A stretch of 9,693 nt of DNA. Origin: Verrucomicrobia bacterium TMED56 (GTDB taxonomy: Bacteria > Verrucomicrobiota > Verrucomicrobiia > Opitutales > Seribacteraceae). The translations under genes and the position numbers were made by a program. The stretch is from the NCBI GenBank assembly GCA_002167265.1, contig NHDJ01000137.1:1-9693 (forward strand). The letters run 5' to 3'. This document shows, in pieces, positions 6,763-9,693 of the stretch. Every line of letters starts with the position of its first letter. Position 1 is the first letter of the stretch. Below the pieces are notes generated by a model. That model had not been told where the DNA came from. It saw only the letters and a program-made list of their open reading frames with translations, and made no database searches.

Positions 6763-7811
6763 ACCTGACTCGAAAACTGCGATAAGAAACGCTGATCGTT
6801 CTGATAAAAATGTCGAATGTCATCAATCCCGTGAAGTAACATGGTGACCCGTTCGATTCCCATTCCGAAGGCAAACCCGGTCCACTCTTTTGGGTCAATG
6901 TTTACGAGCCCGAGTACCTTTGGATCAACCATACCGCATCCCATGATTTCGATCCATTTGTTGCTTAATTTTCCAAGGTCCGGAATTTTCAGATCAACTT
7001 CGAAGCTAGGTTCAGTAAAAGGGAAAAAACTAGGGCGAAGTCGAGTATCTACTTTCTCGCCAAACAATTCACGCAGAAAAAAATCAAGTACCCCTTTAAG
7101 ATCTCGCACAGTCACACTATGATCAACAAATAATCCCTCAATTTGGTGGAAATTTGCCGAATGAGTTGCGTCCACTGTATCCCGTCGGAAGCATCTGCCA
7201 GGAGCAATAACCCTCAGCGGCGGTTTTTCTCTCAGCATGGTTCGAATTTGAACAGAGGATGTATGTGTCCTTAATAGATAGGGTTCCTGTTTCTTTTGTT
7301 TAACATTGGCCCATTTGGACTCCCGTGGGAAAAAGAGTGTATCCTGTTCGTCACGCGCAGGATGATCATCAGGGGTATTGAGGGCATCAAAGCAAAACCA
7401 CTCAGTTTCGACTTCGGATGCCTCGGTCACTGTAAATCCAATTCTTCTGAATATAGAAAGGATGCGTCTCTTGGTTTTAGTTAAAGGATGCAATCCTCCT
7501 GTGTAGGAGGGAACTGAGGGCAAAGTTGGGTCGACTTGGTTTCCGAGTGATTTTAAGTCCTCTAATTCTTGTAATTTAGAGAGTGAATTTTGAAATAGAG
7601 CCTCAATTTTCCCTTTGGCAAGGTTAAGAGATTTACCAAAAGCCGGCTTGTCTTCTTTTGGTATTGAAGCAATCCCTTTTGCAAAATGAGTCAAGCCACC
7701 GTTGGGGCCCAAAAACCTAGCCTTTACTTGTTCCCACTGTGATTGGGTGGAAACTTTTCTGAGACTTTCCTCTGCATCTGCAACAAGTGCTTGGAGATTC
7801 TGGTTCTCCAC
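6759..7811 (-). CDS. pheS: Phenylalanyl-tRNA synthetase alpha subunit
   Basis: PheS is the class II catalytic subunit that activates phenylalanine and charges tRNA-Phe. The 350-residue protein begins with a helical coiled-coil arm that binds tRNA (about 1-85). Class II features follow: the HPARDEQDTLFF region (150-161), RTHTSSVQIRTM (181-192), the motif 2 loop around GRCFRRDTVDATHSANFHQIEG (205-226) and motif 3 at GFAFGMGIER (312-321). Ala314 in FAFG corresponds to Ala294 of the E. coli enzyme, the residue that limits the amino-acid pocket, so normal phenylalanine specificity is expected. A Lys/Gln-rich insertion (about 163-176) lies before RTHTSS. The start is a GTG (7809-7811) 29 bases after rplT, with no Shine-Dalgarno upstream. 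The protein's N-terminus lines up with E. coli PheS from this codon, and no better start is seen. Confidence 0.97.
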   Translation of the reverse strand: MENQNLQALVADAEESLRKVSTQSQWEQVKARFLGPNGGLTHFAKGIASIPKEDKPAFGKSLNLAKGKIEALFQNSLSKLQELEDLKSLGNQVDPTLPSVPSYTGGLHPLTKTKRRILSIFRRIGFTVTEASEVETEWFCFDALNTPDDHPARDEQDTLFFPRESKWANVKQKKQEPYLLRTHTSSVQIRTMLREKPPLRVIAPGRCFRRDTVDATHSANFHQIEGLFVDHSVTVRDLKGVLDFFLRELFGEKVDTRLRPSFFPFTEPSFEVDLKIPDLGKLSNKWIEIMGCGMVDPKVLGLVNIDPKEWTGFAFGMGIERVTMLLHGIDDIRHFYQNDQRFLSQFSSQV

Positions 7812-7840
7812 GCTGAGGGAGATTTGAAGGGGGACTACAG

Positions 7841-8200
7841 CTAGGCTTCTAGGGAAGCCTTAGCTTTCACAACCAAATCCTTGAAAGCATCTGGTTCATG
7901 GATGGCGAGTTCGGAGATCACTTTACGGTTCAGCTCAATGCCTGCCTTGGCGAGCCCATGGATAAATTCTCCATAACGAATTCCCTCAGCTCTGCATGCC
8001 GCATTTATGCGTACGATCCAAAGTTGACGAAACTCAGTTTTTCTTTTACGTCGATGTACATAGGCGTAAGATTCAGCTCGGTCTACGGCATCTTTTGCAT
8101 ATCTAAACAGACGTGACTTGTTTCCGAAATAGCCTTTGGCTTTTTTAAGAACCTTTTTGCGGCGTTTTCTAGTGGCGGGTACATTGCGTGCTCTAGGCAT
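7841..8200 (-). CDS. rplT: Large ribosomal subunit protein bL20
   Basis: bL20 binds 23S rRNA early and is needed for assembly of the 50S subunit. In several bacteria it also represses its own operon by binding the mRNA. The 119-residue length is standard. The very basic, extended N-terminus (MPRARNVPATRKRRKKVLKKAKGY region, 1-24) threads into rRNA, and the family motifs RAESYAYVHRRKRKTEFRQLW (42-62), RINAACR (64-70) and the globular C-terminal half (YGEFIHGLAKAGIELNRK, 76-93) are all present. The ATG at 8200 follows rpmI by 33 bases and has the only textbook Shine-Dalgarno in the window. Confidence 0.98.
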   Translation of the reverse strand: MPRARNVPATRKRRKKVLKKAKGYFGNKSRLFRYAKDAVDRAESYAYVHRRKRKTEFRQLWIVRINAACRAEGIRYGEFIHGLAKAGIELNRKVISELAIHEPDAFKDLVVKAKASLEA

Positions 8201-8208
8201 GACGAAAT

Positions 8209-8213
8209 CTCCT
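8209..8213 (-). promoter_or_regulatory. Shine-Dalgarno sequence of rplT
   Basis: AGGAG on the minus strand, eight bases before the rplT ATG. This is the one clear, well-spaced ribosome binding site in the window. It confirms the rplT start and contrasts with surE, the 86-residue gene, rpmI, pheS and the DUF3450-like gene, which lack one. Confidence 0.85.
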
Positions 8214-8233
8214 GATATGGGTGTATGTAAGTA

Positions 8234-8419
8234 CTAGGAAAGTGCTCTGATGACTCGACGAGCCATGCCTTCTGCCAAAACTTGGTCTTGGCGACCCGCA
8301 CGTACTTGCTTGGTAGTGCGTTTGCGTCGCAAATGTCGTTGGCTTGGTTTGCGAAACTTAACTTTCCCAGAACCGGTGAGCTTAAATCTTTTGGCTATTC
8401 CTTTGTGCGTCTTCTTCAT
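8234..8419 (-). CDS. rpmI: Large ribosomal subunit protein bL35
   Basis: bL35 is a small, very basic protein of the 50S subunit. The 61-residue length is normal, and the N-terminal signature THKGIAKRFKLTGSGKVK (4-21) identifies the family, followed by a His/Arg/Lys-rich middle (RHLRRKRTTKQ, 28-38). It uses the short Met-Lys-Lys form of the N-terminus instead of the commoner Met-Pro-Lys-Met-Lys. It sits directly before rplT, as in most bacteria, but the usual upstream partner infC (IF3) is absent and surE plus a small membrane-protein gene are there instead. No Shine-Dalgarno precedes the ATG; a candidate promoter lies so close that the leader would be about 10 bases. Confidence 0.97.
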   Translation of the reverse strand: MKKTHKGIAKRFKLTGSGKVKFRKPSQRHLRRKRTTKQVRAGRQDQVLAEGMARRVIRALS

Positions 8420-8434
8420 TTTATGGAAAAAGGC

Positions 8435-8466
8435 GTTATAATAGGTGTTAGGTGAACTTCAAGCAA
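8435..8466 (-). promoter_or_regulatory. Candidate promoter of the rpmI-rplT-pheST-gatCAB block
   Basis: Two overlapping sigma-70-like readings are possible on the minus strand. In one, TTGAAG (8457-8462) is followed by 16 bases and TATAAC (8435-8440), matching 4 and 5 of 6 consensus positions. In the other, TTGCTT (8461-8466) is followed by 17 bases and TATTAT (8438-8443). Either would start transcription about 8-12 bases before rpmI. The site lies in the 59-base gap between the 86-residue gene and rpmI. No terminator is visible in that gap, so readthrough from surE may add to expression. Confidence 0.5.
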
Positions 8467-8478
8467 GCGAAATGCACA

Positions 8479-8739
8479 TCAAGTGTCGTAAATGAGCAGT
8501 CCTTGATAACTTTGATAGGCAAACCACAAGGCAAAGGTCAAAAATAATAACCATAACAGAAGCTTAACGATTTTTTTTCGTAGCCAGTGTGAATAGATAC
8601 GGTTTTGTCCATCACCACCGAAATCCTCGAAGTAATGTATCAAGTCTCTTTCCTTGGATCTGTCTTCGATTTTGTGATTTAAATGTCCATAGGATGACCG
8701 GGTTTTTTCGTACCACCACTTGAAAATCTTATGAAGCAT
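8479..8739 (-). CDS. Small protein with one C-terminal membrane segment, function unknown
   Basis: I do not recognise the family. The 86-residue protein has a charged, aromatic-rich N-terminal part (1-54) followed by one hydrophobic helix of Leu, Trp, Phe and Ala (about 57-75) and a short tail ending in LLIYDT. The Arg-Lys-Lys just before the helix (54-56) predicts a cytoplasmic N-terminus and a tail on the outer face, like a tail-anchored inner-membrane protein. It begins 18 bases after the surE stop with no Shine-Dalgarno and ends 59 bases before rpmI, so it is probably co-transcribed with surE. The closeness to surE and the ordinary-looking composition argue that the ORF is real. There is no basis for assigning a role. 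Confidence 0.65.
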   Translation of the reverse strand: MLHKIFKWWYEKTRSSYGHLNHKIEDRSKERDLIHYFEDFGGDGQNRIYSHWLRKKIVKLLLWLLFLTFALWFAYQSYQGLLIYDT

Positions 8740-8757
8740 AGTTTGATTCGGGAATTG

Positions 8758-9564
8758 CTAGACCTCAAAATACGACCGACCGCTAGCTCCTTGGAAATCG
8801 AGTCTTGAAACTGAAGGCATTCCCTCTTGCAGCGCCCACAGGTCAGAGCCAATTTCAATGTCCGCTTCCTCAAGCCATTCGGTTTTATATATTAGTTGAT
8901 GATATTTTTGACCCCTGACTTTTTCAAAGAGGCTTCCGAGTCGTAAATTATCGGCAAAAGTCAGAATGGGTTCTTCACTTCCATCATAACGAGGCGGGAA
9001 ATTCAAGTTATGAACAGTAAGACCTTCAGGTTTGGTGAGTGAAACCATATTTTTCGCATATCTAGCGCATGACTTTGCAGAATTTTTCAGAGATTTTTCC
9101 ACATCCTTACTCATTACTTTCGCACAGCTTTTACGAATATCTTCAAATTCATCGTTGGGCAGAGCCATACTGCAGGCAATTGCTCTGTGCCCAAGAAGTG
9201 AGGCTTCCATTGCCGCCCCAACCGTGCCTGAGGAAAGAATCATTGGCATGGTAATATTGTATCCTAAATTTATTCCACTAACAACAATATCGGGCGCTCG
9301 GTTTAACAAATTACCACATGCCAGATTTACGCAATCGGCAGGAGTCCCATTTAAGGCATAGGCCAAAGAAGGATAATCACTTACCTCTTTGGGTATTAGT
9401 TTTGCATTGCGGGAGATGGCATGACCGATCCAACTGCGCTCGCCATCCGGTGCACATGTGACAACTTCAAAATCTTTGATCAGTTCTTCAACCAAGGAAA
9501 TCAAAAAACCTGATTGAATTCCGTCATCGTTAGTGGCCAATAGAAGTGGTTTTTCGCTCTTCAT
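8758..9564 (-). CDS. surE: 5'/3'-nucleotidase SurE
   Basis: SurE is a metal-dependent phosphatase that removes 5' or 3' phosphates from nucleotides and short oligonucleotides; in E. coli it is linked to stationary-phase survival. The 268-residue length is normal. The metal-binding site is present: Asp13-Asp14 in TNDDG (11-15), Ser44 in GERSWIGHAIS (41-51) and Asn99 in SGINLGYN (96-103), matching Asp8, Asp9, Ser39 and Asn95 of the Thermotoga enzyme. NGTPADCVNLA (72-82) and SGTVGAAMEAS (112-122) are further family blocks. The start codon lies five bases after the U-tract of a strong terminator and has no Shine-Dalgarno. The Met is followed by only a few residues before the first beta strand (PLLLATNDDG), so no shorter start is credible. 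Confidence 0.95.
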   Translation of the reverse strand: MKSEKPLLLATNDDGIQSGFLISLVEELIKDFEVVTCAPDGERSWIGHAISRNAKLIPKEVSDYPSLAYALNGTPADCVNLACGNLLNRAPDIVVSGINLGYNITMPMILSSGTVGAAMEASLLGHRAIACSMALPNDEFEDIRKSCAKVMSKDVEKSLKNSAKSCARYAKNMVSLTKPEGLTVHNLNFPPRYDGSEEPILTFADNLRLGSLFEKVRGQKYHQLIYKTEWLEEADIEIGSDLWALQEGMPSVSRLDFQGASGRSYFEV

Positions 9565-9569
9565 AGAAT

Positions 9570-9612
9570 AAAAAAGGGGAAGGTATTCGCTTAAGCGAAT
9601 CCTTCCCCTTTT
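9570..9612 (-). terminator. Strong intrinsic terminator of the upstream gene
   Basis: A long hairpin is followed by a U-run for minus-strand transcription. The outer stem pairs AAAAGGGGAAGG (9572-9583) with CCTTCCCCTTTT (9601-9612), 12 base pairs. One unpaired base (9584) separates it from an inner 6-bp stem, ATTCGC/GCGAAT, closed by a TTAA loop (9585-9600). Minus-strand RNA ends the stem with six U residues (9570-9575). The plus strand has only four T after its arm, so it could work weakly in that direction. It lies 32 bases beyond the stop of the gene at 9645. Confidence 0.85.
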
Positions 9613-9644
9613 GCAATAAGTTCTGTATTAAGATCTATGCTTTT

Positions 9645-9693
9645 TTAGGAAACGGTCGGTTCAGGTTCCTCAGTTTTGGACGGCTCCTCAGTA
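9645..9693 (-). CDS. C-terminal end of an unidentified gene with an acidic tail
   Basis: Only the last 15 codons and the TAA stop (9645-9647) are inside the window; the rest lies beyond the right edge. They encode TEEPSKTEEPEPTVS, a Pro/Glu/Thr-rich tail with the tetrapeptide TEEP twice, the look of a disordered acidic C-terminus. The frame is supported by the stop codon sitting just before a strong terminator on the same strand. Such tails occur on many unrelated proteins, so no function can be named. Confidence 0.6.
   Translation of the reverse strand, partial: TEEPSKTEEPEPTVS

Noticed and set aside
8083..8301. 72-codon minus-strand ORF overlapping rpmI and rplT
   Set aside because: It is an out-of-frame shadow across two ribosomal protein genes, and its product resembles nothing.
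8679..8873. 64-codon minus-strand ORF across the surE end and the 86-residue gene
   Set aside because: It overlaps the end of surE, which is certain, in another frame, and has no independent start signal.
286..9361. Numerous plus-strand ORFs of 60-112 codons
   Set aside because: All lie antisense to well-identified minus-strand genes, lack family resemblance and have no start signals; they are shadows of real coding sequence.
1..9693. Search for a new defence, mobile or secondary-metabolism system
   Set aside because: No repeats typical of CRISPR, no transposase, recombinase, nuclease, toxin or biosynthetic gene is visible. Apart from the left edge the window is ordinary translation machinery.

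Overview
All genes recognised in this window read leftward (minus strand). It is dominated by translation genes in one compact, almost gap-free block. In the direction of transcription (high to low coordinates) the order is: the last 15 codons of an unidentified gene, a strong terminator hairpin, surE, a small membrane-protein gene, rpmI (bL35), rplT (bL20), pheS, pheT, gatC, gatA, gatB. A 111-bp gap follows, then a separate unit that starts with a DUF3450-like periplasmic coiled-coil protein and runs, by a 4-base stop/start overlap, into a short signal-peptide ORF near the window's left edge.

The organism is a Gram-negative-type bacterium of moderate to low GC. The DUF3450-like gene, a GatCAB amidotransferase that implies indirect Asn-tRNA and/or Gln-tRNA charging, and the scarcity of Shine-Dalgarno sequences would fit a Verrucomicrobiota (Opitutae-like) genome. 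That assignment is inference from general resemblance only.

Region by region: 9645-9693 is the acidic C-terminal tail of an upstream gene. 9570-9612 is its terminator, which ends only five bases before the surE start codon. 8479-9564 holds surE and an 86-residue protein with one membrane segment. 7841-8419 holds the two large-subunit ribosomal proteins, with a candidate promoter just upstream and no infC. 4333-7811 encodes both phenylalanyl-tRNA synthetase subunits. 1088-4331 encodes the three GatCAB subunits with gaps of 1, 6 and 7 bases. 977-1087 holds a candidate promoter and a perfect 17-bp palindrome with the 7-1-7 layout of Fur-family boxes. 203-976 is the DUF3450-like gene. 1-206 holds a 47-codon ORF that looks like the start of an ExbB/TolQ-type gene cut short, followed by an AT-rich inverted repeat.

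Functionally, the main block joins ribosome assembly (bL35, bL20), charging of tRNA-Phe (PheST) and transamidation of mischarged tRNA (GatCAB), probably co-expressed. The left unit looks like the start of a TonB/ExbB-associated envelope-energisation cluster, possibly iron-responsive. Most of the window is ordinary housekeeping. The points worth a second look are the Fur-like palindrome, the apparently truncated gene at the left edge, and the terminator set against the surE start. No mobile element, CRISPR array, tRNA or rRNA is visible, and no stretch longer than 300 bases lacks a gene.
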